The notes under the pieces were generated by a model. It saw only the letters and a list, made by a program, of their open reading frames with translations. It was not told the DNA's origin and made no database searches. Source: Bradyrhizobium sp. AUGA SZCCT0158 (GTDB lineage Bacteria > Pseudomonadota > Alphaproteobacteria > Rhizobiales > Xanthobacteraceae). Taken from it: 64,000 nucleotides of DNA. Positions 37,057 to 46,904 of this stretch are shown piece by piece. The stretch covers positions 124,001 to 188,000 of the forward strand of contig NZ_JAFCME010000015.1 of the NCBI RefSeq assembly GCF_018130065.1, in the 5' to 3' direction. The position numbers and the translations under genes are program-made. Position 1 is the first letter of the stretch. The number at the start of each line of letters is the position of its first letter.

Positions 37057-37222
37057 CCTCTCCCCTTGTGGGATCGAGACGAGCGAAGCTCGCTCTTGGG
37101 GTGGCTTCGCGAAGCGAAGACGGGTGAGGGGTTCTCTCCTCGCGGCAAGATTTCCAGATGCGGATAGAAACCCCTCATCCGGCGCTTCGCGCCACCTTCT
37201 CCCACAAGGGGAGAAGGAAGGA
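37057..37222. repeat. Long inverted repeat, copy of the 35680 element
   Basis: Same ends (CCTCTCCCCTTGTGGGA ... TCTCCCACAAGGGGAGAAGG) and same inner GAGGGGTTCTCTCCTC / AACCCCTCATCCGGCGCTTC, with a different centre. It separates the cupin from the enolase-superfamily gene. Confidence 0.75.
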
Positions 37223-37226
37223 AGTG

Positions 37227-37754
37227 TCAGCCGCGCTTCCACAGTTTTACAAGCGGTCCATTCGTCCCCATCACCGGATCGGCCTTCGGCAGCTTCACTT
37301 CCGGAATCGTCTTCAACGCCTTCGCGTGATTCTCCGGCGTCGCGCGGGTGATCTCGACCGGCGGGCCGGGCGGATAGGCGCCGACGACGGAGAAATCGGC
37401 GCTGCAAGACAGACACTGATGCCCGGTGCCCGCGGGCAGGATCGCGACGTCGCCGGCCGCGATCGCGAGATCCGTGCCATTGTCGCCGCCGAACCGAACG
37501 ACGGCGTTGCCACGGGCGACGCCGAGCACTTCGTGCACGGTCGCGTGGTAGTGCAGATAATCATAGACGCCGTTGCGCCACATCGCGCCCCAGCCATTGG
37601 CGCCGAACAGGCCCTCGATGGTCTTTTCGGGATGATCGTTGTCGACGTCGACCGCGCGCTTGTAGACCAGGAACGGCATCTTGCTGTTCGGCACCAGGCC
37701 GTCATCGACGAAGTCGAAGGTGAGCGGCTGAAGGTCTTCGCTGACGACGGACAT
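37227..37754 (-). CDS. Cupin-domain protein
   Basis: 175 residues from the ATG at 37754 (TGGGAGAACGATC upstream). Cupin beta-barrel with the two metal-binding motifs: LHYHATVHEVLGVARGNAVV and PAGTGHQCLSCSADFSVVG. The first motif has the G(X)5HXH(X)3,4E(X)6G plan with His residues present. This resembles the YjlB-like cupins. Role unknown. Confidence 0.8.
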   Translation of the reverse strand: MSVVSEDLQPLTFDFVDDGLVPNSKMPFLVYKRAVDVDNDHPEKTIEGLFGANGWGAMWRNGVYDYLHYHATVHEVLGVARGNAVVRFGGDNGTDLAIAAGDVAILPAGTGHQCLSCSADFSVVGAYPPGPPVEITRATPENHAKALKTIPEVKLPKADPVMGTNGPLVKLWKRG

Positions 37755-37821
37755 GATCGTTCTCCCACGTACAAACCATACGTCGGGATTCAACCGCTGT
37801 CAGGGCCTCGCGTTCCCAGTC

Positions 37822-38316
37822 TCATCCCTTCGGGATTTCAAACACCAGACAGGTCGTGGTGGCGTGGGCGAGCAGGCGGCCCTTGGAATCGGTGATGCGC
37901 GCTTCCGCGGTAGCGGCGCGGCGGCCGACGCTGAGCGTGCGGCCCTCCGACTTCACAGGGCCGGTGTCTTTGGTCATGCCCTTGATGAAGGAAATCTTGA
38001 ATTCCAGCGTGGTGTAGCCGGTGCCGGCCGGCAGCGTGGTGTGGACGGCGAGCCCCATCGCGGAATCCAGCAGGATCGCGGCGTAGCCGCCATGCACCGA
38101 GCCGATCGGGTTGTAGTGCCGGAAGCCCGGCACGCTGTGAAAGGTCACGACGCCGTTCTCGGCGGTGGAATCGAACGGCTCGACATTCTCCATGATCGGC
38201 GGCGCCGGCAATCTGCCCTCGAAGATCGCGCGGACGAATTCGAGACCCGTCATCGACGCCATCACGCTGGTCGGCGTCACGCCGTATTCGACCTTGGGGG
38301 CGGGGGCGGTGTCCAT
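37822..38316 (-). CDS. PaaI-like hotdog thioesterase
   Basis: 164 residues from the ATG at 38316. Hotdog fold with the family HGG motif and acidic residue in GSVHGGYAAILLDSAMGLAV, then TTLEFKISFIKGM, GRTLSVGRRAATAEARI. It would hydrolyse acyl- or aryl-CoA thioesters in the cytoplasm. It is transcribed in the same direction as the cupin, with about 65 bp between; co-expression is plausible. Confidence 0.85.
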   Translation of the reverse strand: MDTAPAPKVEYGVTPTSVMASMTGLEFVRAIFEGRLPAPPIMENVEPFDSTAENGVVTFHSVPGFRHYNPIGSVHGGYAAILLDSAMGLAVHTTLPAGTGYTTLEFKISFIKGMTKDTGPVKSEGRTLSVGRRAATAEARITDSKGRLLAHATTTCLVFEIPKG

Positions 38317-38379
38317 TGGGCGGTTCCTGTTTAATATTACCGACATCATACTAAGACTTTAGACGGCAATCCAGTGACA

Positions 38380-38480
38380 GATTGTCATATGCGGACGACA
38401 GATTGTCATGCCCGGACTTGATCGGGGCATCCATCAATCTTCAAAGTGGATGGATTGCCGGGTCAAGCCCGGCAAAGACG
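38380..38480. repeat. Palindromic repeats between the thioesterase and carA
   Basis: GACAGATTGTCAT occurs twice in direct orientation (from 38384 and 38399), then a hairpin GCCCGGACTTGATCGGGGC...GCCGGGTCAAGCCCGGC follows. Confidence 0.6.
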
Positions 38481-38487
38481 GTGGCGC

Positions 38488-39678
38488 TTACGCCCGCTTG
38501 TTCGCCCGCATCAGATCCGCGAACCGCTTGAACAGGTAATGCGAATCCCGCGGCCCGGGCGAGGCTTCCGGGTGGTACTGCACGGAAAATACCGGCTTGC
38601 CGTCGAGCTGGATGCCGCAATTGGAGCCGTCGAACAGCGAGATGTGGGTCTGCGTGGCGCCCTTGGGCAGCGTGTCCTGGTCCACCGCAAAGCCGTGGTT
38701 CATGGACGTGATTTCCACCTTGCCGGTGGTCTCGTCCTTGACCGGATGATTGGCGCCGTGATGGCCCTGATGCATCTTCTTGGTCCTGGCGCCGACGGCG
38801 AGGCCCAGCATCTGGTGGCCGAGACAGATGCCGAAGGTCGGCGTGCCCGAATCGATCACCTGCTTGATCACGGGCACCGCGTATTTGCCGGTCTCGGCAG
38901 GATCGCCGGGGCCGTTGGAGAGAAACACGCCGTCCGGCTTCATCGCCAGAATGTCTTCGGCCGACGTTGTCGCCGGCACCACCGTGATCTTGCAGCCTTC
39001 GCCGGCGAGCAGCCGCAGGATGTTGCGCTTGATGCCGTAGTCGATCGCGACCACGTTGAATTCGGGCGCGGTCTGGCGGCCAAAGCCCTTTTCCCAGCCC
39101 CACGGCGTCTCGTCCCAGGTGAAGCGCTGGGCGGAAGTTACCATCGGCACCAGGTCCATGCCTTCGAGGCCGGGCCATTCGCGCGCTTCTTCCTTGAGGC
39201 CGTGCAGGTCGAACTTGCCGTCCTTGGCGTGCGCGATCACGGCATTCGGCATGCCCTTGGAGCGGATCAGCGCGGTCAGCGCGCGGGTGTCGATGCCGGA
39301 AAGGCCGATGATGCCGCGCGCCCTCAGCCATCCGTCGAGATGTTTCGCCGAGCGGTAGTTCGAAGGATCTGATATGGCGGAGCGCAGGATCACGCCGCGC
39401 GCGCCCGGCGTCGCCGCCATGTTCACCGTCTCGATATCCTCGTCGTTGGTGCCGACGTTGCCGATATGTGGGAAGGTGAAGGTGATGAGCTGCCCGGCAT
39501 AGGAGGGATCGGTGAGGATCTCCTCATAACCGGTCATCGCGGTGTTGAAGCAGACTTCGCCGACCGCCTGGCCTTCCGCGCCGAGGCCAAAGCCTTCCAG
39601 CACGGTGCCATCGGCGAGCACGAGGAGCGCGGTCGGTTTGAGGTCCGGCCAGGCTGACGAGTTTTCAGGGATTGTCAT
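38488..39678 (-). CDS. carA: Carbamoyl-phosphate synthase small subunit
   Basis: 396 residues, normal. N-terminal interaction domain, then a triad glutaminase with the nucleophile in [11 protein letters not shown] and the His-Glu pair in [10 protein letters not shown]. It strips ammonia from glutamine for CarB. carB lies downstream on the same strand but four leftward genes, the rightward dps and the tRNA-like gene intervene. Confidence 0.96.
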   Translation of the reverse strand: MTIPENSSAWPDLKPTALLVLADGTVLEGFGLGAEGQAVGEVCFNTAMTGYEEILTDPSYAGQLITFTFPHIGNVGTNDEDIETVNMAATPGARGVILRSAISDPSNYRSAKHLDGWLRARGIIGLSGIDTRALTALIRSKGMPNAVIAHAKDGKFDLHGLKEEAREWPGLEGMDLVPMVTSAQRFTWDETPWGWEKGFGRQTAPEFNVVAIDYGIKRNILRLLAGEGCKITVVPATTSAEDILAMKPDGVFLSNGPGDPAETGKYAVPVIKQVIDSGTPTFGICLGHQMLGLAVGARTKKMHQGHHGANHPVKDETTGKVEITSMNHGFAVDQDTLPKGATQTHISLFDGSNCGIQLDGKPVFSVQYHPEASPGPRDSHYLFKRFADLMRANKRA

Positions 39679-39807
39679 GAGCGCATTACATAGTCGGCGT
39701 ACCCCGCCGCGTGAACCCCCAAAAACGCGGATTCACACGCGTTTCACTGCATATTTGACAGGCTGTGCCACCAGCCTAATCTGGAGTTCCCATTTCATAG
39801 CGTTTTC

Positions 39808-39862
39808 GAGCGAAGTGGACGCCGGTTCGCGTCAAGAAAACGCGTCAAAACAAGAAGCTAGG
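39808..39862. repeat. Second copy of the GCGTCAAGAAAACGCG element
   Basis: AGCGTTTTCGAGCGAAGTGG then GCGTCAAGAAAACGCGTCAAAACAAGAA, matching the element at 25792-25880. Confidence 0.7.
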
Positions 39863-39900
39863 GCCGCTTTTCACCCCAAGGCGCCCAATCAGGAGTCCGC

Positions 39901-40602
39901 ATGGACAATACGATGCCGATCCTGCTCGTTCCGGGTCTGGCGTGCTCGCCGCGGCTCTTTGGCCCCGTGGTGCCGGCCCTCTGGCAGTTGGGGCCGGTGA
40001 CAGTCGCCAATCACAAGCGCGACGACAATATGGGCGCCATCGCCCGGCGGATCCTGGCCGAAGCGCCGCCGCGCTTTGCGCTCGCCGGGCATTCCATGGG
40101 CGGCTACATCGCCTTCGAGATCATGCGACAGGCCCCCGAGCGGGTGGCGAAGCTGGCGCTGATCAGCACCCAGGCGCGGCCCGACACCGGCGAAGCGACG
40201 ACGCGCCGCCAGGGCATGATTGCCCGCGCCAAAGGCGGCGAATACCGCGCCGTGCTCGACGAGCTGTTTCCCGGCTTCGTGCACCCGTCGCGGCAGGGCG
40301 ATGCCGCGCTACGCCAGCTGGTCCATGACATGGGCGACGATATCGGGCCGGAAGGGTTCGTCCGCCAGCAGACCGCCGTGATCGGGCGGCCGGATTCGCG
40401 CCCCACGCTGGCGTGGATCAGGTGCCCCACGCTGGTGCTGACCGGCGACCAGGACAACACCATCCCGAACTCGCTCTCGATGGAGATGGCGAGCGGCATT
40501 CCCGGGGCCAAACTGGTGGTGCTGGCCAATTGCGGTCACCTGCCACAGGTGGAAGCGCCGCAGGAGACCGCCGACGCGCTGACGGAATGGCTTCGGGGCT
40601 AG
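39901..40602 (+). CDS. Alpha/beta hydrolase
   Basis: 233 residues. The nucleophile elbow is AGHSMGGYIAFEIM (Ser), the acid is LTGDQDNTIP (Asp), and the base is CGHLPQVEAP (His), so the triad is complete. The ATG at 39901 begins MDNTMPILLVPGLACS. Esterase or lipase-like activity is likely; natural substrate unknown. It is divergent from carA and precedes yqeY by 58 bp, probably as one operon. Confidence 0.85.
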   Translation: MDNTMPILLVPGLACSPRLFGPVVPALWQLGPVTVANHKRDDNMGAIARRILAEAPPRFALAGHSMGGYIAFEIMRQAPERVAKLALISTQARPDTGEATTRRQGMIARAKGGEYRAVLDELFPGFVHPSRQGDAALRQLVHDMGDDIGPEGFVRQQTAVIGRPDSRPTLAWIRCPTLVLTGDQDNTIPNSLSMEMASGIPGAKLVVLANCGHLPQVEAPQETADALTEWLRG

Positions 40603-40660
40603 GTTGTTTCGAGAGCGCGAACAGCCTAGATCAGGGCTCTGATAGCCGAAGGATACGAAC

Positions 40661-41116
40661 ATGCTGCGCGACGACATCAACAATGCGGTCAAGGACGCGA
40701 TGCGGGCCAAGGACGAGCGCAAGCTGTCCACGCTGCGCATGGTCAATTCGACGATCAAGAACGCCGACATCGCCGCACGCGGGGAGGGCAAGCCGCCGCT
40801 CAGCGATGCCGACCTGCTCGGCGTGTTCCAGAAGATGATCAAGCAGCGCCAGGAATCCGTCGAACTCTACGACAAGGGCGGCCGCGCCGAACTCGCCGCG
40901 CAGGAGCGCGAGGAGATCGCGGTGATCTCCGCTTATTTGCCGAAGCAGATGTCGGAAGATGATGTGAAGGCGGCGATATCGGCCGCGGTCACTGAAACCG
41001 GCGCCGCCGGGATCAAGGACATGGGCAAGGTGATCGCGGTGCTGAAGGCGAAATACGCCGGCCAGATGGATTTTGGCAAAGCCAGCGGATTGGTGAAGGC
41101 CGCGCTCGCGGGATGA
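40661..41116 (+). CDS. yqeY: GatB/YqeY domain protein
   Basis: 151 residues, MLRDDINNAVKDAMRAKDER at the start. The YqeY helical bundle covers the whole protein (EREEIAVISAYLPKQMSEDD, KDMGKVIAVLKAKYAGQMDF). It is related to the tRNA-binding tail domain of GatB. In related genomes, as I recall them, this gene sits between carA and dnaG; here dnaG lies 12 kb to the right, so accessory genes separate them. Confidence 0.9.
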   Translation: MLRDDINNAVKDAMRAKDERKLSTLRMVNSTIKNADIAARGEGKPPLSDADLLGVFQKMIKQRQESVELYDKGGRAELAAQEREEIAVISAYLPKQMSEDDVKAAISAAVTETGAAGIKDMGKVIAVLKAKYAGQMDFGKASGLVKAALAG

Positions 41117-41134
41117 GTGGATATCTCATTGGAT

Positions 41135-41259
41135 GTCGTCCCGGCGAAGGCCGGGACCCATAGCCACCGGCGGTAATTGTTTTTACGCGCTGGTGGTTGT
41201 CTTTCTTCTCCAACAACCCCTGCCGCGGAGTATGGGTCGCGGCCTTCGCCGGGACGACG
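41135..41259. repeat. Long palindromic repeat, 'GTCGTCCCGG' family
   Basis: GTCGTCCCGGCGAAGGCCGGG at one end, CCTTCGCCGGGACGAC at the other, and the inner ACCCATAGCCACCGGCGGTA / CCGCGGAGTATGGGT. Same plan as the copies at 9786, 46781 and 63842. Confidence 0.8.
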
Positions 41260-41283
41260 CAAAAATTCGAGGGCCTCTCCGCC

Positions 41284-42894
41284 ATGCTCACCGAAGCCTC
41301 CGACTACGAAACCCTGTACCGCAACTTCCGCTGGGATATCCCGGCGCGGTTCAACATCGCGACCGCGTGCTGCGACCGTCATGCCGACGGCTCTGGCCGC
41401 CTCGCGCTGATCTATATCGACGAGGACGGCACCGCCACCAAGACCTCGTTCGACGAGGTTGCGGACCTGTCACGGCGCTTCGCCAATGTACTTGAGGCCG
41501 ATGGCCTCGTGCGCGGCGACCGCGTCGCGGTGTTTCTGTCGCAATCGCTGGAATTGCCGATCGCGCATCTGGCGGCGTTTCGCTCCGGCCTGATCTCGAT
41601 TCCCCTGTTCGCGCTGTTCGGCGAGGACGCGCTGGAGTTTCGTCTCGGTAATTCCGAGGCCAAAGCTGTCATCACCGACGAGGCCGGCTGGGACAAGCTC
41701 GCAAAGATCCGCGACCGCCTGCCCGAGCTGAAGACCATCTATGTGATCGGCGATCGCGCGCCCGCGGGTACCAAGCCGTTCTGGTCTTCGTTGAAAGCCG
41801 CATCACCGGATTTTACGACCGTCGATACGTCGGCCGACGATCCCGGCCTGATCATCTACACCTCGGGCACCACGGGAAATCCCAAGGGCGCGCTGCATGC
41901 GCACCGCGTCGTGCTTGGCCATCTGCCCAATGTCGAGATGTGCCACGACTTCATTCCAAAACCCGGCGACCTGATGTGGACGCCGGCGGACTGGGCCTGG
42001 ATCGGCGGGCTGATCAACGGACTGTTTGCCTTCTGGTATCACGGCGTGCCGCTGGTCGGGCACCGCGCGCGCAAATTCGAGCCGCAGGCGGCGATGGCGG
42101 TCATGGCCGAGCACGGCATCCGCAACGTGTTCCTGCCGCCGACGGCGCTGAAACTGATGCGGCAGGCCGGCGTGAAGAACGCGGGCGTAAAGCTTCGCAG
42201 CATCTTCACCGGCGGCGAGTCGCTGGGCGGCGAACTGCTCGACTGGGTGCGCGCTACGTTCGGCGTCGATGCCCATGAAGTGTTCGGCCAGACCGAATGC
42301 AATCTCGTCATCGGCAGCAATTCCAAACTGTTTCCGATCAGGCCGGGTTCGATGGGCCGGGCGACGCCCGGTTTTGACGTGCGCATCGTCAACGACCAGG
42401 GCGAGGAGCTGCCGCGTGGTACCCGCGGCGTCATCGGCGTTCGCCAGCCTTGTCCGTGCACCATGATCGAATATTGGCGCAATCCGGAAGCGACGGCGAA
42501 GAAGTATGCCGGCGAGTTCTTGCTGACCGGCGATCTCGGCGTGCAGGATGAGGACGGTTACTTCTGGTATGTCAGCCGCGAGGACGACGTCATCACCACG
42601 GCCGGCTATCGCGTCGGTCCGTCGGAGATCGAGCACACGTTGATGAAGCACCCGGCGGTGGCGATGTCGGCGGTGGTTGGTATTCCCGATCCGATCCGTA
42701 CCGAATCGATCAAGGCCTGGATCGTGCTGCGTCCGGGCTTTACGCCCAGTGACGCGCTGGCGCGCGAGATCCAGGAATTCGTGAAAGTGCAACTCGCCGC
42801 CCACGAATATCCGCGCTTCGTGCAGTTCGCGGAAAGCCTCCCGATGACCGCGACCGGCAAGGTGCTTCGACGCGAATTGCGGGCGCTCGGGTAA
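41284..42894 (+). CDS. Acyl-CoA synthetase (AMP-forming)
   Basis: 536 residues from the ATG at 41284; the frame upstream is repeat sequence. Adenylate-forming motifs are intact: IYTSGTTGNPKGALHAH (P-loop), GQTECNLVIGSN, FLLTGDLGVQDEDGY and the C-terminal catalytic lysine in MTATGKVLRREL. The chain-length range is unknown; medium-chain or acetyl-like substrates both fit. The next gene is MarR, 33 bp away, probably its regulator. Confidence 0.9.
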   Translation: MLTEASDYETLYRNFRWDIPARFNIATACCDRHADGSGRLALIYIDEDGTATKTSFDEVADLSRRFANVLEADGLVRGDRVAVFLSQSLELPIAHLAAFRSGLISIPLFALFGEDALEFRLGNSEAKAVITDEAGWDKLAKIRDRLPELKTIYVIGDRAPAGTKPFWSSLKAASPDFTTVDTSADDPGLIIYTSGTTGNPKGALHAHRVVLGHLPNVEMCHDFIPKPGDLMWTPADWAWIGGLINGLFAFWYHGVPLVGHRARKFEPQAAMAVMAEHGIRNVFLPPTALKLMRQAGVKNAGVKLRSIFTGGESLGGELLDWVRATFGVDAHEVFGQTECNLVIGSNSKLFPIRPGSMGRATPGFDVRIVNDQGEELPRGTRGVIGVRQPCPCTMIEYWRNPEATAKKYAGEFLLTGDLGVQDEDGYFWYVSREDDVITTAGYRVGPSEIEHTLMKHPAVAMSAVVGIPDPIRTESIKAWIVLRPGFTPSDALAREIQEFVKVQLAAHEYPRFVQFAESLPMTATGKVLRRELRALG

Positions 42895-42927
42895 CCTCTC
42901 CTCAAGCCAATTCTATGCGGTAGGAAA

Positions 42928-43398
42928 ATGCAAAAAACTGTGCCTCACGCCGCGGGCTTGCACCGCGCCTCGCTCAAGAAACTCCATGATTTGGACGCGG
43001 CGCTGGAGCTGATGTATTACGGCTGGCGCGGGATGACGCTTTCCGCCGACCAGTATCTTGCGACCCTTGGCCTGTCACGCCCGCACCACCGCATTCTCTA
43101 CGTGGTTGCCAGGCAGCCCGACGTGTCGATCGGCTCGCTGATTGAAATTCTCGGCATATCCAAACAAGCCCTGAACCGGCCGCTCAGCCTGCTGCTGGAG
43201 CGCAAGATGCTGACCTCGAGGCGGTCGCCCGAGCAGCATCGCTCCAAATTGCTGCGGCTGACGGAAGCAGGAAAACGCACGGAACAACGGGCATCGGACT
43301 ACGAGCGCAAGGTCGTGAGCGAGGCGTTCGATCGTGTCGGCCCGCGTGGCGCTGCCGCGTGGATGGCCGTCATGGGGGCTATCGCCGACAGCAATTGA
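42928..43398 (+). CDS. MarR-family transcriptional regulator
   Basis: 156 residues with a winged HTH: LSRPHHRILYVVARQPDVSI, SLIEILGISKQALNRPLSLLL (recognition helix) and the wing RRSPEQHRSKLLRLTEAGKR. It begins 33 bp after the acyl-CoA synthetase and may respond to a CoA ester or an aromatic acid. No ligand residues are clear. Confidence 0.88.
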   Translation: MQKTVPHAAGLHRASLKKLHDLDAALELMYYGWRGMTLSADQYLATLGLSRPHHRILYVVARQPDVSIGSLIEILGISKQALNRPLSLLLERKMLTSRRSPEQHRSKLLRLTEAGKRTEQRASDYERKVVSEAFDRVGPRGAAAWMAVMGAIADSN

Positions 43399-43477
43399 TT
43401 TCTAAGGTCAATATAGTTGACTTGAAGATCGTGCCGTGACAACTTTCTCTGCAGTGATGCCGAGGAGGTGCGGGAGC

Positions 43478-43846
43478 TTGAGCAAACAGACGATGGACCG
43501 GGCCGCCGCCGGACGCTTTGTCGAGGCGTGGTGCGCAAGCTGGTGCAAGGTTGATATCGACGCTGTCGTCTCGCACTTTGCCGACGACGCGGAGATGCGT
43601 TCCCCCTTGGCCCTCAAACTGACGGATTCTCCTGTGGTCGCGGGCCTTGAGAACATTCGCGCCTACTGGCGCAAGGCTTACGGACACATCGAGAGCGCCG
43701 ATCTGAAAATCCTGAGCTGGAGCTGGGACGATACGATCGCGCGCCTGACGGTCTGGTGGCAACTGGGCGACACGCGCGCCAGCGAGTTCATGGACTTCGA
43801 CGCTGCCGGCCGTGTGGTGCGCAGCGAGGCCTTCTACGGAAAATAG
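43478..43846 (+). CDS. SnoaL/NTF2-like protein
   Basis: 122 residues if started at the TTG at 43478 (GGAGG 10 bp upstream); an ATG at 43493 and a GTG at 43436 are alternatives. A cone-shaped alpha+beta NTF2 fold: helix RFVEAWCASWCKVDIDAVVS, then strands HFADDAEMRSPLA, LKILSWSWDDTIARLTVWW, ASEFMDFDAAGRVVRSEAFY. Many members are small-molecule binding or isomerase-like. Next gene begins 20 bp later. Confidence 0.75.
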   Translation: MSKQTMDRAAAGRFVEAWCASWCKVDIDAVVSHFADDAEMRSPLALKLTDSPVVAGLENIRAYWRKAYGHIESADLKILSWSWDDTIARLTVWWQLGDTRASEFMDFDAAGRVVRSEAFYGK

Positions 43847-43865
43847 CCATGTACGGAAAGTAACG

Positions 43866-44303
43866 ATGCGATTTTCGGATTTCGTCCTGCTGCTCAACAC
43901 ACTCTGGTTCGGCGGCGCCTTCATCCAGTTCAGCATTGCCCAGAGCAATACGCTGAAAATACTGGTGCCGCGGGAAGAGCGCGGAAATCCGATCGCGCCG
44001 ACCCTATCGGCCAGCGTGGCGTTCCTGGGCGGGATCAATCTGCCAATCGGCCTGCTGTCGCTGTATCTGCTGGCCCGGCCGCCCTTCTTTGGGGCCGCTG
44101 ACGCGCAGCTTGCGTTATTCCTGTTCTTTGCCGCGTGCCACTTCAGTCAGTTCGCCTATAACCTTCCGGTCCTGATGCGCGGGGGACGCGTCGGGGTGGC
44201 GTACTGGCCGGTGTTGAAGGGCCCGATGCTCCGGATATTTGTCATCGACGCGATCCTGTTCGTGGCAAATCTAGTCGTGGTCTTCCTGCTGCTGTCCTCC
44301 TAG
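43866..44303 (+). CDS. Small polytopic membrane protein, family not recognised
   Basis: 145 residues from the ATG at 43866. Four hydrophobic segments: FVLLLNTLWFGGAFIQFSI, ASVAFLGGINLPIGLLSLYL, LALFLFFAACHFSQFAYNLP, and IFVIDAILFVANLVVVFLLL. It contains no catalytic motif that I know. It follows the SnoaL-like gene closely, so the two are probably one operon with marR and the acyl-CoA synthetase. Confidence 0.8.
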   Translation: MRFSDFVLLLNTLWFGGAFIQFSIAQSNTLKILVPREERGNPIAPTLSASVAFLGGINLPIGLLSLYLLARPPFFGAADAQLALFLFFAACHFSQFAYNLPVLMRGGRVGVAYWPVLKGPMLRIFVIDAILFVANLVVVFLLLSS

Positions 44304-44307
44304 CCGC

Positions 44308-46533
44308 TCAACTCTCCTTCAACGCACGCCGCAGCATCAGCGCCAGGTCGTTTCGCCGGTACGGCTTGTTCAAAATTTTCGCTTCGCTGTCGAGGCTGTC
44401 GAGCGGCTGGACCGGATGTTCGGTGTGGCCGGAAGTGAAAAGCACCTTGAGTTCTGGCCGCAGCCGCGATGCTTCCCTGGCAAGCTCGGGTCCGAACATG
44501 CCGCCGGGCATCACCACATCCGTAAACAGCAGATCGATCTCGCTGCGTTGGCGCAATACCTCCAGCGCCTCGCGGCCATTGCGTGTCACGATGACGCGAT
44601 AACCAAGCTCCTTCAGCTCCTTTTCAACATACGCGCGGACCAGATCATTGTCCTCGACAACGAGAATGGTCTCGGTGCCGGCATGTGCGGCGAGCTGGTC
44701 AGCGGGCGGCGCGGCGCCTCTGTGCGGGGCATTGATGCGGGGGAAGAAAAGCCTGACGGCGGTGCCGCGTCCCGGCTCGGAGCGTATTTGCATCGCGCCG
44801 CCGGATTGTTTTGCAAACCCATAGACCATGCTGAGGCCGAGGCCGGTGCCTTTGCCCACCTCCTTGGTGGTAAAGAACGGTTCGAAGGCGCGGCTGGCCA
44901 CTTCGGCAATCATACCGCTGCCGGTATCGGTCACGGCCACCTCGACGTAATCGCCGGGCCGCGCCTCGCCATTGACGTCGAGGTCGGATTCATCGAGCGC
45001 GATGTTGCGGACCTCGACCGTCAGCTTGCCGCCCTGCGGCATCGCATCGCGCGCGTTGAGCACCAGATTGAGCAGCGCGGACGCCAACTGACCGGGATCG
45101 ACGCTGGCGCGCCACAAGTCCCGATCGAGCAGGAATTCGCATTCGATATGTTCGCCCAGGGTCCGCCGCAGCAATTGTTCCATGCCGAGAATTTTCTGGC
45201 CGATGTCGATGTCCTGCGGCGTCAATGGCTGCTTGCGTGCGAAGGCGAGCAGGCTCCTTGTGAGGTCCGAGCCGCGCTCGGCGGCGGTGGCGATGCTGTC
45301 GGCGATGGTGTGCAGTTCCCGGTTCGCGGCCAGCTTCTCGGCGAGGTATTCCGCGTTGCCCAGGATGACGGTCAAGAGATTGTTGAAATCGTGCGCGACG
45401 CCGCCGGTGAGTTGACCCATCGCCTCCATCTTCTGGGATTGACTGAGCTTTTGATTGAGCTCGTCGATGGCGGCGCGCTGCCGCTCGAGCGACTCGGCGG
45501 TGCCGTTGAGCAGCGTCATCAGCCCGCCCAGTTCGCCGCCTGGGTGTGGCTCGGGAATCCGCGCGCTCAAATCGCCAAGGCCGAGCCGCCGCGCCATCCC
45601 GGCGAGCCGTCCGACCTGACGGCCGACGCCCAATGTCGCCAGCAGCCAGACGCCTGCGAGCAGCAGCAGCGAGGCCACCGCTAGCATCGCCAGATCCTCG
45701 TAGACGCGGCGGTTGGCGGCGGCAACCAGGCCGTCCTTGCGCAGCCCCACCATGATATAGAGGCCGGCGTCCCGGATCGAAGGCGAGCGGGCGACGGCCC
45801 ATACATGCGTCCGGCCCTCAGCGTCTTGCATCTCGTGGAAGGGTTCGTGATTTGCTGCGGCCGCAAACCGGAACAGGTCCGAGTTTGCGATCGATGCGCC
45901 GGCGGGCGTGGTCCACCCCTTTCCCTGCGGGACGACCAGGACGGTGCCTTTCCTGTCAACCAGCAGCACATCCTTGCCGTTCAGCAGGCGCTTGTCGTAC
46001 TCGGCGAATTTGCGCAAGTTGAACGATGCGAGCAGGATGAATTTCAGATCGCCGGATTCCGAGCGGGTGGGGTACGCGATCTGCAGCACGGAGGTCCCGG
46101 TCAGCCGGCCGAACACCGGCTCCAGCGTGACGATACCGTGCGCGGTCAGGGCCTGTTTGAAATAGGCACGATCCCGCAAGTCGAGAGTGCGGTTGGTCCG
46201 CAGCGAGTCGCAGAACAGGGCGCCGTCAGGTGTGATGGTCAGGATGCCGGTGAACTGCGGGTATTCCTCGCGCACCGCGGAGAGGAAGGCCGAACAGGCC
46301 GCCTTGTCTGACGTGTCGAGGTCGCGGGCGCGGGCCAGACCGTAGTGAAGCTGCGCCGTGCCCTGAATTTTCTCGTCCAGATCCCTGGAAATATCGTCGG
46401 CCGTTGCCGACAAATTGGCGAGCGCCGCGTTGATTTCGCTGGCGCGATTTTGGGCGAAGCGCAGTCCCACGAGGATGGCCGGCACCAGCATGGCCGCGAT
46501 AACGAGTATCAGTAGCCGGGTGCGCAGGCTCAT
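44308..46533 (-). CDS. Hybrid sensor histidine kinase with C-terminal receiver
   Basis: 741 residues. Membrane helix 1 ([17 protein letters not shown]), periplasmic Cache-like sensor domain (about 35-280; [40 protein letters not shown]), helix 2 ([20 protein letters not shown]), a HAMP-like linker, HisKA with [20 protein letters not shown], HATPase with [14 protein letters not shown] and [13 protein letters not shown], then a receiver whose phospho-Asp is in [15 protein letters not shown]. It likely senses a small external ligand and relays phosphate to an unlinked regulator. It is convergent with the membrane protein gene, with only 4 bp between. Confidence 0.9.
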   Translation of the reverse strand: MSLRTRLLILVIAAMLVPAILVGLRFAQNRASEINAALANLSATADDISRDLDEKIQGTAQLHYGLARARDLDTSDKAACSAFLSAVREEYPQFTGILTITPDGALFCDSLRTNRTLDLRDRAYFKQALTAHGIVTLEPVFGRLTGTSVLQIAYPTRSESGDLKFILLASFNLRKFAEYDKRLLNGKDVLLVDRKGTVLVVPQGKGWTTPAGASIANSDLFRFAAAANHEPFHEMQDAEGRTHVWAVARSPSIRDAGLYIMVGLRKDGLVAAANRRVYEDLAMLAVASLLLLAGVWLLATLGVGRQVGRLAGMARRLGLGDLSARIPEPHPGGELGGLMTLLNGTAESLERQRAAIDELNQKLSQSQKMEAMGQLTGGVAHDFNNLLTVILGNAEYLAEKLAANRELHTIADSIATAAERGSDLTRSLLAFARKQPLTPQDIDIGQKILGMEQLLRRTLGEHIECEFLLDRDLWRASVDPGQLASALLNLVLNARDAMPQGGKLTVEVRNIALDESDLDVNGEARPGDYVEVAVTDTGSGMIAEVASRAFEPFFTTKEVGKGTGLGLSMVYGFAKQSGGAMQIRSEPGRGTAVRLFFPRINAPHRGAAPPADQLAAHAGTETILVVEDNDLVRAYVEKELKELGYRVIVTRNGREALEVLRQRSEIDLLFTDVVMPGGMFGPELAREASRLRPELKVLFTSGHTEHPVQPLDSLDSEAKILNKPYRRNDLALMLRRALKES

Positions 46534-46780
46534 CGGTCGGTAATTTTCGAGCTCGAATCAGACAGTTTCATTTTTAACTAATAATGTGCGGCAATCGTGT
46601 GCCGCTCCGTCCGCCGGGGATGGCAAATGCCCCTTGCGAAAAACCGGGCCGGCAGTTCTCAAATGGCTTCTATTGGAGTCCCTCGGAGCGACCCTACAGA
46701 CTCTGGTCGGCTATCGCAATCAGGGCGGGTGACAAGGGAAGGAACGTGCTGCGGTTAACAGGGCTGGCGTCAACTCCACC

Positions 46781-46903
46781 GTCGTCCCGGCCTTGAGCCG
46801 GGACCCAAACGCCGCGGCCCATCGGTGAGAGCCCAGGTGTTAGATACCTTCCTCGACAACGAACGCCGCGGAGTATGGGGTCCCGGCTCAAGGCCGGGAC
46901 GAC
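46781..46903. repeat. Long palindromic repeat, 'GTCGTCCCGG' family
   Basis: GTCGTCCCGGCCTTGAGCCGGGACC and GTCCCGGCTCAAGGCCGGGACGAC are its two ends; the inner CCAAACGCCGCGG / CCGCGGAGTATGGG is the family core. It fills the gap upstream of the histidine kinase gene, which holds no further gene in 46534-46904. Confidence 0.8.
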
Positions 46904-46904
46904 A

